Part shown: piece after piece, positions 7,221 to 16,340 of the stretch
Numbering within the stretch: position 1 is the first letter of the stretch
Layout: the number at the start of each line of letters is the position of its first letter
NCBI GenBank assembly: GCA_963839645.1
Contig: CAWIVZ010000001.1
Coordinates: forward strand, 1,302,001-1,366,000
Length of the DNA stretch: 64,000 nucleotides
Reading direction: 5' to 3'
DNA from: PALSA-911 sp963839645
GTDB taxonomy: Bacteria; Pseudomonadota; Alphaproteobacteria; Acetobacterales; Acetobacteraceae
The notes under the pieces: generated by a model
What the model saw: the letters and a program-made list of their open reading frames with translations, nothing else
What the model was told of the DNA's origin: nothing
The model's database searches: none
Made by a program: the position numbers and the translations under genes

Positions 7221-9959
7221 TCAGCGCGGTGGCAGCGTGACCGTGTCGCGGCACCGCCGGTTCAGACAACCGAGCAGCGCTTCCAGGTTGATCCCCAGCC
7301 CGCGCAGCCGCTCGAACAGCCTGGGATCGATCACCTTGCCCTCGGCCAGGCAGCACAGCAGCTCGCACCAGGCCGGCTCGCCGCCGCCCACGATCACCGG
7401 CGGCTGATCGGCGCCCGGATAGACCGCAGCGGTCAGCGTCTGCTCGCGCTGGAACGGCGTGCCGCGGAAGCTGCTGCCGAGCGCGCGCACCCTGATCGTG
7501 TAGAGGCCGGTGAGCGAGGCGGCGAAGCCGGACTCGAAGCGGCCGGGATCGGTCTCCGTCAGGCCGAGCGTGAACACGCTGCCGTCGGGCCGTGTCACGT
7601 CGGCCCAGACGACGGCGCGCTTGTCCACCGGCACGTCGTATTCGCGCAGCGTCGCGTAGACGCTGACGCGGGTACCGGGCTCGAAGCCGCTCTGCTGCAC
7701 ATAGGCGTGGAAGATCAGGTTCGAGTAGCAGTGCACGATGACGTCGTACGGCAGCACGCCGCCGCTCTGCCCGGCGACCGCGAAGCTGTTGCGGTCGTAG
7801 TACGAGTAGTTCGGCTTGCCGCGGGCGATGCGGAGCACGGCGTTCCAGGTGCCCGGCTGGGTGCCGGCGGCGCTCGCCGGGTCGGCCGGCAGCGACAGTC
7901 GGTAGTATGCCATGCGCCCGGTCTGCACGTACTGGATGTTGCCGAGCATGCCCGGCGAGGCCGGGGTGAACCGCTCGCCGTCCGGGGCTTCCAGCTCGAA
8001 GTCGACCGCTCCCGGCGCCGGGCATAGCAGGAACACGTCCATGCCGTAGTCGGCTTCCGACATCGCGAACGGAATGCGGTGCTCGGCGCCGATGGTCAGC
8101 ACGCCGTGCGGGTCCAGCACCACGTTGGCGTTGGTGATGCCGGCCAGGATCTGCAGGAAGTATTTGTTCAGGCGGGCCGACTGGTCCGGTGTGAGCGTGC
8201 CGGTGACCAGCAGGTAGCCGTTGTGCCCCTGCGTCAGCGTATCCAGCGCCGCGGTGCTGATGTTCTGGGGCACGCCGAGGCCGATCGCGAAGGTGTTGGC
8301 GGTGATGCTGCCGCCAACCGCGGAAAGCAGCGGTGCGGTGTTCTCCATGCCGTCGGTCAGCACCAGCATCGCGGTGACGTCGTAGAGCGGCGAGGCGGCC
8401 GCCTGCGCGTTGTCGAGATTCTGCTTGCCGGCCAACACGCCGGCGCCGATCGAGGTGTTGCCGGCGGGGTCGAGCTCCGGCCCGTTGATGTGGCCGGTCG
8501 CGGTGATCCGCCCGGCGCCCAGCACCGGCGGACCGACATCGGTGACCGGCATCAGGATCTGCGCGGTATCGTCGAAGCGCACGATGCCGAGCCCGTCGCC
8601 CTGCAGCATGGCGTTGACGAAGATGTTGCAGGCCTCGCGCAGCTTGCCCACCTTGGTGGTGCCGTCGCCGGCGTCCTCCACCATGCTGCCGGAATGATCG
8701 AGCACGAAGGTGACCGCCGATTTCGGCCGCGCCACCGTGTTGGCGTTGATGTTGATCACCCAGGTCTGGCCGGTCTCGTCGCAGCGCACCGTCACGCTGC
8801 CGCTGGCCGTCGCCCCGGCCGTGGTCGAGGTGTACGACAGCCACAGCCGCGCGTGGTGCACCGGGTCGGGGTCGTTGGCGCTGACCGCGTCGACGGTACC
8901 GAGCGGGGTGCCGAAGCCGCCGGTCGGTCCGGCGATCATGCGGAAGGTGCGGGTGCCGCAGGTCACCACGTCGAACACGATGGCGCGATAGGTGGTGACG
9001 CCGGTGCCGCCGAACCCTTCGGGGATGTTGGTGAACGAGATGCTGGGCGTGGTCAGCGTCAGGCTTTCCGCCGGCAGGAAGGATTGCAGCGCGGTGCGGA
9101 TGACGTTCTGGCACACCGCGCAGAAGGGATTGTTCAGTGCCCGCATGCGGCAGTTGAAGGACGGGCGGTAGACGCCGCAGTGGAAATAGAATGCGCCCTC
9201 GTAGGCGCCGACATAGTTGGCCGCGCGCGGATTGGCTTGGGTGTCGCAGGCGGCGCAGTTGGCGTTCGCGGTGGTCGGCAGTCCGTCTGCCGCGTTGGTG
9301 AGCAGTGCACTCCACTTGATCGTCGCCGGATCGGTGTTGGACGTGACGTTCGGCTTCATCGGCTCGCCGGCCGTGTAGGTGTTGTGGTCGGTCTCGCCGC
9401 TGCCGCAGCCGAGGTAGTATTCGTACTCGTCCGCGAATCCGAATGCGGTATGACCCATTTCGTGCAGGCCGATCTCGGCCGAACTCGGGTTGGTCGAGAA
9501 CACCGCGACGTCGCCGCCGGAGCCGCCGTACTGGCTGCTGTTGACGATCACCATCGTCATGTTCACGCGCGGCACCCGCGCCACGGCGACCGCCTTGGCG
9601 CTGGTGCTGTCGCAGGTCAGCAGCCGGCGGGCCTGGCCGTCGCCGCAGAAGGTGGCGTCGAAATAGGTGCGCGGCGTGGCGCCCGATCCGTTGCTGCCGT
9701 CACCGCAGGTGCCGGGATCATCGGCGCCGCTGTCGGTGGAGACGACGTCGATGCGGTAGACGTTAATGCCGCACCACAGGTCGTTGTACGGCGCGGTGGC
9801 GCGCAGCGTGTCGACGAAGGTCTGCGTATCGGTGGCGAACTGGCCGAGTTCCGCGGCGCGGTAGCCATCGCCCAGGATGACGATGTTGAAGCGCTGGTTG
9901 TCCGGGCCGTGATCGACGATCTTGTGCTGGCTGTCGATATAGCCGTCCGCATTGCTCAT
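7221..9959 (-). CDS. Peptidase M64 / von Willebrand A domain fusion protein
   Basis: 912 residues. Residues ~20-290 are an M64 (IgA peptidase-like) zinc metallopeptidase: NIVILGDGYRAAEL near the start and the HEMGHTAFGFADEYE zinc signature at 166-180. A Cys-rich segment follows (CAACDT, CGVYRPSFNCRM, CAVCQNV). Residues ~413-600 are a vWA domain with MIDAS DHSGSM (Asp421) and VLTDGMEN. The last 300 residues look like beta-sandwich domains (FTLGLTETDPGRFESGF), ending in a Cys-containing tail (CELLCCLAEG). No signal peptide is visible at the N-terminus, which is unusual for an M64 enzyme. The ATG overlaps the stop of the upstream partner (ATGA), implying translational coupling. Substrate unknown. 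Confidence 0.85.
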   Translation of the reverse strand: MSNADGYIDSQHKIVDHGPDNQRFNIVILGDGYRAAELGQFATDTQTFVDTLRATAPYNDLWCGINVYRIDVVSTDSGADDPGTCGDGSNGSGATPRTYFDATFCGDGQARRLLTCDSTSAKAVAVARVPRVNMTMVIVNSSQYGGSGGDVAVFSTNPSSAEIGLHEMGHTAFGFADEYEYYLGCGSGETDHNTYTAGEPMKPNVTSNTDPATIKWSALLTNAADGLPTTANANCAACDTQANPRAANYVGAYEGAFYFHCGVYRPSFNCRMRALNNPFCAVCQNVIRTALQSFLPAESLTLTTPSISFTNIPEGFGGTGVTTYRAIVFDVVTCGTRTFRMIAGPTGGFGTPLGTVDAVSANDPDPVHHARLWLSYTSTTAGATASGSVTVRCDETGQTWVININANTVARPKSAVTFVLDHSGSMVEDAGDGTTKVGKLREACNIFVNAMLQGDGLGIVRFDDTAQILMPVTDVGPPVLGAGRITATGHINGPELDPAGNTSIGAGVLAGKQNLDNAQAAASPLYDVTAMLVLTDGMENTAPLLSAVGGSITANTFAIGLGVPQNISTAALDTLTQGHNGYLLVTGTLTPDQSARLNKYFLQILAGITNANVVLDPHGVLTIGAEHRIPFAMSEADYGMDVFLLCPAPGAVDFELEAPDGERFTPASPGMLGNIQYVQTGRMAYYRLSLPADPASAAGTQPGTWNAVLRIARGKPNYSYYDRNSFAVAGQSGGVLPYDVIVHCYSNLIFHAYVQQSGFEPGTRVSVYATLREYDVPVDKRAVVWADVTRPDGSVFTLGLTETDPGRFESGFAASLTGLYTIRVRALGSSFRGTPFQREQTLTAAVYPGADQPPVIVGGGEPAWCELLCCLAEGKVIDPRLFERLRGLGINLEALLGCLNRRCRDTVTLPPR

Positions 9960-10429
9960 GGCGCGTCTCCGGCACCGGTTGCGCGTCTGGCCGCCATGGC
10001 GCGCAGCGCCTCCATGCCGTGTTCGGCGAGCGGTTTGCTGGGCGCGGCGAGCATCTTCTCGGACGGGTGGGGACCTTGCAGCACGAAGTCCTTGGCGCCC
10101 GGCAGGTCGGGGACCAGCACCTCGAAGGTGCCGCTATGCGGCTTCGCCGGGGCGCGGCGGATCGGCTGGCCGGGCTCGTCGCCGAAGATCTCGACATCGC
10201 GCCGCAGCGGATCGTGCAGCGGAAAGTGGTACAGGACCTCGCCGTTGCCGCCGCGCACTTCCAGCCAGTAGCCGGACTGGCCTTCCTGCGGCGGCGGCGT
10301 CACCGGGGCGGGCACGCGCATGTCCACACGCATCACGCCGGCGATCCGCAGGTCGTCGCCGTCATAGGCGAAAGTGACGCGCAGCACGTGGGTGTACGGC
10401 ACTGGTCGGGACTGATGCAGCTTGCTCAT
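9956..10429 (-). CDS. Unknown small protein coupled to the M64/vWA gene
   Basis: 157 residues starting MSKLHQSRPVPYTHVLRVTF at ATG 10429, preceded by AGGGGGAACC. A longer frame reaches 10573 but lacks such a site. The body is beta-rich (VLRVTFAYDGDDLRI, GYWLEVRGGNGEVLYHFPL, FEVLVPDLPGAKDFVL), suggesting a single beta-sandwich domain, with a basic helical tail. The last 4 bases overlap the start of the M64/vWA gene, so the two are a translationally coupled pair. I do not recognise the family. Confidence 0.7.
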   Translation of the reverse strand: MSKLHQSRPVPYTHVLRVTFAYDGDDLRIAGVMRVDMRVPAPVTPPPQEGQSGYWLEVRGGNGEVLYHFPLHDPLRRDVEIFGDEPGQPIRRAPAKPHSGTFEVLVPDLPGAKDFVLQGPHPSEKMLAAPSKPLAEHGMEALRAMAARRATGAGDAP

Positions 10430-10689
10430 CTGGTGGTTCCCCCTGGTGGTTGTTGCTGCCGATCTGTCGCCGGTCGGGTCGGCTGCTGGGCGTCCCGGAT
10501 GCGCGGTGAAGCCGACCGCCTCGAGCACCAGCAGCGTCCGAAGCATGCGCGCAAACCCGATCACGCGGCGCACCTCCTGTTAGCCATGTCGAACGTATAA
10601 CGACAATCGCGGCCGTACGTGATAACGATTACGAGATTGCAACCGGCGGCGGCGGCGGCCTGAACTGAACCGCCCCGGTTTTCCCGGAG

Positions 10690-10845
10690 GCTATTTTGTT
10701 TGCATCACGCGGCCATATCGAGTTTCTCGATGGTGGTATGGTAGTTGTGTTCCGCCCGGGTGCTGGGAGTAGGTCATAGCCAGATATTGCACGCCCCTGT
10801 CGCTGTGGTGGATCAACCCATCCTCCGGGCCGAGGCCGGCGGGCA
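10690..10845 (-). mobile_element. IS3-type transposase fragment (DDE core)
   Basis: The reverse strand reads GLIHHSDRGVQYLAMTYSQ, the second catalytic-Asp block of IS3-family OrfB integrase cores. The frame is lost immediately after it, and nothing upstream of the block remains. It abuts the 3' end of the ardC fragment. Confidence 0.6.
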
Positions 10846-11248
10846 CGGCGGACGGTATGTCAACAGCAACTGCGCGGCTTTGGATGCCGCGCTGGCGGCG
10901 CGCACGACCGAGCGGTCGTCCTCGCGCAGCACGTCCAGCTACGATCCGTTGTAATCGGCGTGGCGGGCGGCCGGCGTGACCCCAAACGTCGCGCAGGTGA
11001 AGGCCGCCGTCATCTCGGCGACCACCTCCTCACGCGCGCAGCTTCTCGAGCCGTAGCCGCCCGACAGGTCACGGCCAGGCCGGGTCGGTGCGCCTGACCA
11101 ATGGCCGAGCCCGTGCAGCGCCGTTCGATGCCAGTTGATCGGCTCGAAATATACGTGGGGCCGCGGGACCTGGATGTGGTCGAGAGCCGGGGAACAGAAC
11201 GCCTTATGGCCGCCGAGTCGCAGATCCGCCTCGCTTGCTCGGATCAAG
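10846..11248 (-). pseudogene. ArdC-type antirestriction protein fragment, inactivated
   Basis: The reverse strand reads ADLRLGGHKAFCSPALDHIQVP, INWHRTALHGLGHWSGAP, RDLSGGYGSRSCAREEVVAEM and AAFTCATFGV. After an in-frame TAG it continues LDVLREDDRSVVRAASAASK. This is the zincin-like C-terminal half of ArdC. The HExxH zinc motif is HGLGH, so the catalytic Glu is gone, and the usual SWLDVL tryptophan is a TAG. The N-terminal ssDNA-binding half is missing, cut at the IS-derived repeat at 11249. ArdC normally helps conjugative DNA evade restriction, so this marks a former plasmid or ICE passage. Confidence 0.75.
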
Positions 11249-11281
11249 GCCTCTACCTGTCCACCCCCAGGGGCGCACTCC
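11249..11281 (+). repeat. 33-bp IS-derived scar, copy 1
   Basis: GCCTCTACCTGTCCACCCCC followed by AGGGGCGCACTCC, identical to 51972-52004. Here it is flanked by the ardC fragment on the left and, after about 25 more bases rich in GGGGTCC-type sequence, by a 5'-truncated HEAT-repeat gene. Copy 2 follows an IS3-family transposase C-terminus, so this is likely an insertion-sequence end. Confidence 0.6.
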
Positions 11282-11306
11282 AAACGGGGTCCTTTTTCCA
11301 CGCCGA

Positions 11307-11981
11307 AACACAGCCGACGAGGTCCGGCTGCAGGCGGTCGGTGTCCTTGGCTATCTGAAGGACCCGGAACACCTGACCGTGCTGGCGTCGCTGGCGGGGG
11401 ATCCCTTGGCCGCGGTTCGCCGCGCGGTGATGGCGGCTTTGGTGCGCAGTGGCGGGGCGGCGGCAACGCTTTCGGCCGGCCTGGACGACGCGGACTGGCA
11501 GGTGCGCGAAGAAGCGTCGGCGTCATTGGGCAAGAGCGGGGCCGTCGAGGCGAGTGGCAAACTGATCGTCGCTTTGCAGGATCCTGCCTGGCAGGTGCGG
11601 ATCAGGGCCGCGGGCGCGTTGGGTAAGCTCGGGATCATTGCGGCCGTGCCGGTTCTGAGCGCGACGCTGGGCAGCGAGATCAGCAATCTGCGCAAAGAGG
11701 CGGCGTCCGCGTTGGGTGAGATCGGGAGTGCCTCCGCCTTGCCCTATCTGGAATGGGCCGCAGCCGACCCGGACCCCGATGTGCGGAAGATCGTGCGCTG
11801 GGCGATCGGGAAGTGCGCGGCCCTGACAGAGATCAAATCTCAATCGAGCGGCGATTGGGAGGCGGTCGATCACGCCGGCGAAGTAGGCTTGCGGATCCAC
11901 ACCATTCAGCTTGCCGCGCGGTGGCAATGGCGATCCCAACGCCTGAAAGTTCGGACAGTATCCGAATGGGACCTGCCTTGA
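11307..11981 (+). pseudogene. HEAT-repeat protein, 5'-truncated
   Basis: The open frame contains about four HEAT/PBS-lyase-type repeats: VRLQAVGVLGYLKDPEHL, DPLAAVRRAVMAALVRSGG, DWQVREEASASLGKSGAV, WQVRIRAAGALGKLG, and LRKEAASALGEIGS ending PDVRKIVRWAIGKC. The beginning is replaced by the IS-derived scar at 11249. The final ~55 residues no longer look like HEAT repeats and may be read-through. HEAT repeats are protein-binding scaffolds; no enzymatic domain is visible. No native start codon or ribosome binding site remains. Confidence 0.6.
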
Positions 11982-12030
11982 TACATTCCTGCACCAGCGG
12001 TGTGCCGGCATGATCAGGGGAGACGCGTCC

Positions 12031-12768
12031 ATGACTGTTGTGACTGTCGAGGAAAAAGGCCCGGTTTCGATCATCCGCATCAACCGGCCGGAACGCCTGA
12101 ATGCCGTCAGCTCCGGGGTTGCGATCGAGCTGCAGAAGGCCTTCCATGCCTTCGACGCCTCCGACCAGCGCGTCGCCATCCTCAGCAGCGTGGGAGACAG
12201 GGCATTCTGTTCCGGCGCCGATGTCGGCGATTTGCCGGAACTTTGGCGGTGCATCCCCAATGTCGGCTTTCGCACCGAAAAGCCGATCATCGCGGCAACG
12301 ACCGGATGGTGCGTCGGCGGCGGTATCGTCATGGTCATGATGTGCGACCTTATGGTCTCGACCGTCAGCACCCAGTTCTACTATCCCGAGGCCAAGCTCG
12401 GTCTGACCGGCGGCATGATCAGCTCGCTCGTCACGCGCATGCCGCACAAGCTGGCCATGGAGATCATGCTGCTGGGCTCGAAGATCGATGCCCAGCGCGC
12501 CTACGATGTCGGCTTCGTCAACAAGGTCGTGCCGGACGGCATGCACGAGGAGGAAGCCCTGGCGATGGCCACCACGCTGGTCGATGCCGCGCCGCTGGTG
12601 GTCGCGACGCTGAAGCGGTTCGTCAACGACATGATCCTGCCGATCGGCCCGGTGGAGCGCATGGCGCTGACTGGCATCGACCTCGCGAGGATCCGCAACA
12701 GCAGCGATCTGCAGGAAGGCATCGCCGCGCACAAGGAACGCCGCCGGCCGCGCTTTACCGGCCGATGA
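12031..12768 (+). CDS. Enoyl-CoA hydratase/isomerase (crotonase) family protein
   Basis: 245 residues from ATG 12031, chosen because AGGGGAG lies 8 bases upstream. An in-frame ATG at 12010 is less well placed. Crotonase features: oxyanion-hole blocks AFCSGADVGDL and GWCVGGGIVM, the helix MMCDLMVSTVSTQFYYPEAKLG, and AYDVGFVNKVV. The usual second catalytic Glu region reads GLTGGMISSLV rather than GAGGTQRL, so the reaction may not be simple hydration. It is the first gene of an operon with a GrdB-like protein and a CaiB-type CoA transferase, suggesting catabolism of a CoA-activated small acid. Confidence 0.88.
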   Translation: MTVVTVEEKGPVSIIRINRPERLNAVSSGVAIELQKAFHAFDASDQRVAILSSVGDRAFCSGADVGDLPELWRCIPNVGFRTEKPIIAATTGWCVGGGIVMVMMCDLMVSTVSTQFYYPEAKLGLTGGMISSLVTRMPHKLAMEIMLLGSKIDAQRAYDVGFVNKVVPDGMHEEEALAMATTLVDAAPLVVATLKRFVNDMILPIGPVERMALTGIDLARIRNSSDLQEGIAAHKERRRPRFTGR

Positions 12769-12881
12769 AGCGTCGCACGATGGATCCGCGCCGGGGGGAT
12801 GGCGGGAAACGCGCCACCCTGTCTAATGTTCCGGTCTGAACCGCCGTCAACGAACTACAAGCCTGCCAGGAGGAGCGACCC

Positions 12882-13817
12882 ATGAGCGATCTGTTGGACA
12901 GCCAACTCGGCTTTGCCCCCGATTACGATGCGCCGATCCCCTATATGCAGCGTACCCGGGACTATTATCAGGCGATCGGCTACACCACGCCATATCGCTG
13001 GGCCCACTACGTCGACGTGCCGTTCCAGCCCCTGCGCAAAACGCTGGCGCAATCGCGCGTCGCCATCGTCACCACGGCCGCACGGTTCGACCCCACCAAG
13101 GGCGACCAGGGGCCGGGGGCTCCGTACAACGGATCGGCCAAGTTCTACGAAGTGTATGACGGCGACACCGCCAAGGACCACGATCTTCGCATTTCCCATA
13201 TCGGTTACGATCGCATCCATACCACCGCGACGGACAGCCATAGCTGGTTCCCGCTGGCGCAGCTGCGCCGCCTCGCGCGGGAGGGACGGATCGGCGAGGT
13301 GGCGCCGCGCTTCTTCGGCGCCCCGACCAATCGCAGCCATCGCGTGACCATCGAGACGGATGCGCCCGAGATCCTCGCCCGCTGCCAGGACGATGGCGTG
13401 GACGTGGCGGTGCTGGTGCCCAATTGCCCCGTGTGCCACCAAACCTCCAGCCTGGTCGCGCGGCATCTGGAGGCGAACGGCATTTCCACCGTAGTGATGG
13501 GCTGCGCCAAGGACATCGTGGAACACGCCGGCGTGGCGCGCTTCCTGTTCAGCGATTTCCCCCTCGGCAACTCGGCCGGCCGTCCGCACGATCCCGCGTC
13601 CCAGGCCGCCACGCTGGAAGCGGCCTTGCGGGTCCTGGAAGCCGCGCCGGCGGCGCGGACAACGGTGCAGTCGGGGCAGCGCTGGAAGGCGGACGCTTCG
13701 TGGAAGCTCGACTATCTCAACCTGGCGCAGATCGGGCCGGAGGAACTCGCGCGCCGGCGGCAGGAATTCGACCGCCAGAAGGAACTCGCGCGCGGCAATC
13801 GCGTGAACGCGGCCTAG
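12882..13817 (+). CDS. Glycine/sarcosine/betaine reductase component B-like protein (non-selenocysteine)
   Basis: 311 residues. Blocks typical of the GrdB/PrdB reductase group are present: RVAIVTTAARFDP, HDLRISHIGYDR, FPLAQLRRLAREGRIG, and VAVLVPNCPVCHQTSSLVAR. In the true reductases a redox motif with selenocysteine occurs in this last region; here it reads CPVCHQ with two cysteines and no in-frame UGA. AGGAGG precedes ATG 12882. It lies between a crotonase and a CaiB-type CoA transferase, with 3 bases to the latter. Enzymes annotated this way in aerobes have no proven reaction. A thiol-based reductive or C-S/C-N cleavage step on a CoA ester is an inference. Confidence 0.8.
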   Translation: MSDLLDSQLGFAPDYDAPIPYMQRTRDYYQAIGYTTPYRWAHYVDVPFQPLRKTLAQSRVAIVTTAARFDPTKGDQGPGAPYNGSAKFYEVYDGDTAKDHDLRISHIGYDRIHTTATDSHSWFPLAQLRRLAREGRIGEVAPRFFGAPTNRSHRVTIETDAPEILARCQDDGVDVAVLVPNCPVCHQTSSLVARHLEANGISTVVMGCAKDIVEHAGVARFLFSDFPLGNSAGRPHDPASQAATLEAALRVLEAAPAARTTVQSGQRWKADASWKLDYLNLAQIGPEELARRRQEFDRQKELARGNRVNAA

Positions 13818-13820
13818 GTC

Positions 13821-15032
13821 ATGGCCCAACCTTCCGACGGTGCCCGGCCCTTCGACGGCGTGCGCATCCTCGATTTCACCCAGGTCCTGGCCGGGCCCTT
13901 CGCCAGCTTCCAACTGGGCCTGCTCGGTGCCGACATCATCAAGGTGGAGCGGCGGGAGGGCGAGGACATGCGCCGCACGCCGCTCAATCGCGAATGGGCC
14001 GAACGCGGCATGGCGTCCGCCTTTCAGGCCGTGAACGGCAACAAGCGCAGCCTGACGCTCGATCTGCAGAAGCCGGCGGCGATCGAGATCATACGGCGTC
14101 TGGCCCGCGACGCCGACGTGGTGATCGAGAATTTCCGCCCCGGCGTCATGGACCGGCTCGGCATTGGCCATGAAGCGCTCTCGGCGCTGAACCCGCGGCT
14201 GATCTATTGCGCCATCAGCGGCTTCGGGCAGACCGGCCCGGAACGGCTGGGTGCGGGCTATGACGGCAAGATCCAGGCGATGTCGGGCATCATGTCGATC
14301 ACCGGCCATCCCGAGATGGGTCCGACGCGCGCGGGCTTCGCGGTCTGCGATATCCTGTCGGGGATGACGGCGGCATTCGCCGTTTCCAGTGCGCTGTTCC
14401 AGCGCACCCATACCGGCCAGGGACAGTTCGTCGATGTCTCGATGCTGGAAGCGACGATGGCGTTCCTGTCCGGCCAGATCGCGGATTACACTGTGGCGGG
14501 GCACAGGCAGATGCAGTCCGGCAACCAGGCCGTCAGCCGCCGGCCGACCGCGAATCTGTTCAAGGCCGGCGAAGGCTATCTGCTGCTGGCGGTGAACACC
14601 GAGCAACAGTACCGCTCGCTGATGACCGCGCTCGGCCGGGAAGATGTGCTGGCGGACCCTCGCTTCGCCGACTGGTTCCTGCGCAACGAGAACGTGGCCG
14701 ACCTGCGCGCGATCATCGAGACGGCATTGGCTGCGGCGGACTCGAAGACCTGGGAAACCCGGCTGAACGCCGCCGGTGCGCCGAGCGCCAGCATCTGGCG
14801 TATCGAGGAGATCATCGACCACCCACAGATCGCCGCGCGCGGCGTCATGCAGGAGGTCGACACCCCCTACGGCCGACTGCGCTTCATGGGCAGCGGCTTC
14901 CAACTGGACCATGGCGGCGGCCGTCTCGATCACGCGGCCCCCGCTCTCGGCGCCCATACCGACGCCATCCTAGCCGAGGCCGGCTACGCTCCAGATCAGG
15001 TGGCACAATTGCGCGACGCCGCCGTGATCTGA
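13821..15032 (+). CDS. CaiB/BaiF-type (class III) CoA transferase
   Basis: 403 residues. The N-terminal block is GVRILDFTQVLAGPFASFQLGLLGADIIKVE, followed by NKRSLTLDLQ, VIENFRPGVMDRLG and YCAISGFGQTGP. The catalytic Asp is in GQGQFVDVSMLEATM. The length matches the family, and the start is 3 bases after the preceding stop. The protein moves CoA between carboxylic acids by an aspartyl-CoA thioester mechanism. It likely activates the substrate that the GrdB-like protein and crotonase of the same operon act on. Confidence 0.92.
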   Translation: MAQPSDGARPFDGVRILDFTQVLAGPFASFQLGLLGADIIKVERREGEDMRRTPLNREWAERGMASAFQAVNGNKRSLTLDLQKPAAIEIIRRLARDADVVIENFRPGVMDRLGIGHEALSALNPRLIYCAISGFGQTGPERLGAGYDGKIQAMSGIMSITGHPEMGPTRAGFAVCDILSGMTAAFAVSSALFQRTHTGQGQFVDVSMLEATMAFLSGQIADYTVAGHRQMQSGNQAVSRRPTANLFKAGEGYLLLAVNTEQQYRSLMTALGREDVLADPRFADWFLRNENVADLRAIIETALAAADSKTWETRLNAAGAPSASIWRIEEIIDHPQIAARGVMQEVDTPYGRLRFMGSGFQLDHGGGRLDHAAPALGAHTDAILAEAGYAPDQVAQLRDAAVI

Positions 15033-15179
15033 CCGTCAAGCATCGGCTGTCCGCATTCCGCGCTTTGTAATACCAACCTGCCGAATGTTTGACTCTGAGA
15101 TTACCCAAGCTCGGCCGTTTCTGATTCGATGTGTGCAGTCCGATTCGTAGGGAGTGCACGTCTGATGCGAAAGCCGATT

Positions 15180-16340
15180 GAGATCACGCCCCTAAGCAGA
15201 GATTCTGTAGCTTGGCCAACGGACCTGCTCCGCGCTGATGATTACGTGCCTCGACTGCCTGATGGATGGCCCCCTCGAGCGCGCCAGGATCGGCAAAAGT
15301 CTGATGGGCGAGATGATTTGCCTTCAGGTCGTGCCAGACCCGTTCGATATCGTTTAACTCCGGGGCATATTGGGGCAACCACTCGACGGTGAGCCAGCGA
15401 GCGCGGGCGGCCAGCGCAGCAAGCGATAGCTTGCTGGTGTGGATCGGACCATTGTCCTTGACCAGCACGACCGGTTTGAGTGGCTGCCCCGGCTTTGGCC
15501 CGTAGAGGTGGTCCAGTTGTTCAAGATGGGCGACAAAATCGCTGCTGCGCTTGCTTCGACTGGTGTGCACGATGAGCTGGCGTGTGACGTGGTCATAGGA
15601 GCCAAGCATCGCGACCTTCTTTGCCTGTCCCGGCACGGGCCACCCGCAGATCGGCCGCTGTCTTCGCCCAAGCGCGGGCGAGATAAGGATGCGTCAGCGC
15701 CTCGCTCTCGTCGCGGTAGAGCAAAACGATGTCGCCGGCTTCGGCCTGTTGCTTGCGCAGTTGCAGACGCAGGCCGACGCGTTCGACCTCGGCGGCAACC
15801 TGCCGGCCCTTCAGCGTGTGTCGTGGACGCCGCCAGCGAAACTTTTTTTGCGCAGTGCCTTGGACAATTGCGAGCGGCTGATCTGCACGCCCTCACGCGC
15901 CTCGATTTCGCCGCACAGCCGAGGGATCGTCCAATTCGGGCGGTCGGCAACAGGCTCCGCCAGCAGCGGCAGGGCGACACGCAACGCTGCCTCACTCTTC
16001 ACCGGCGCCGGGCCGGGCGCCACGGTCGCCTTCAACGCCGCGACGCCGCCTTTCATGAACTCACTGCGCCACAGCCGTACGGTGTCTTCACGCACGCCGA
16101 GCGCTTCGCCGATCTGCGGGCTGGTCCAGCCGGCCAGCGTCAGCAGCACGGCGCGGGCTCGGTCCGCCTCCCCACGGTCGCGCGAACCGGCCAGCCACTT
16201 GAGATCAGCACGCTCTGCTTCGCTCGCTGAAAGGGGCAATCTTCCTGTCATCTTCGGCACATGAGAATCCGTGCCGCAACAGAATCACCCAACGAACCGT
16301 TGGTCAACATCGCGGATTCTGCTTAGGGCGGTTGGTATAA
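15180..16340 (-). mobile_element. IS630-family insertion sequence, transposase in broken frames
   Basis: The transposase starts at ATG 16260 (MPKMTGRLPLSASEAERADL; HTH in WTSPQIGEALGVREDTVRLW). It runs to an A7 run at 15843-15849 (reverse strand AAAAAAAG), where a -1 shift is needed to enter FRWRRPRHTLKGRQ and IVLLYRDESEALTHPYLARAWAKT. One extra base near 15640 then interrupts the frame. The C-terminal part has VLVKDNGPIHTSKL and LPQYAPELNDIERVWHDLKANH, the DDE residues. The ends share CCCTAAGCAGA and CCAACGG in inverted orientation (about 15188-15226 and 16287-16334); the exact boundary is approximate. Slippage at A-runs is known in IS630 elements. The second break probably inactivates it. 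Confidence 0.85.

Noticed and set aside
12882..13817. GrdB-like gene as a second selenoprotein
   Set aside because: The redox motif is encoded with cysteine codons (CPVCHQ) and there is no in-frame UGA within the gene.
12855..14957. A 700-codon leftward frame under the GrdB-like and CaiB genes
   Set aside because: Both plus-strand genes have clear family motifs and ribosome binding sites; the antisense frame has none.
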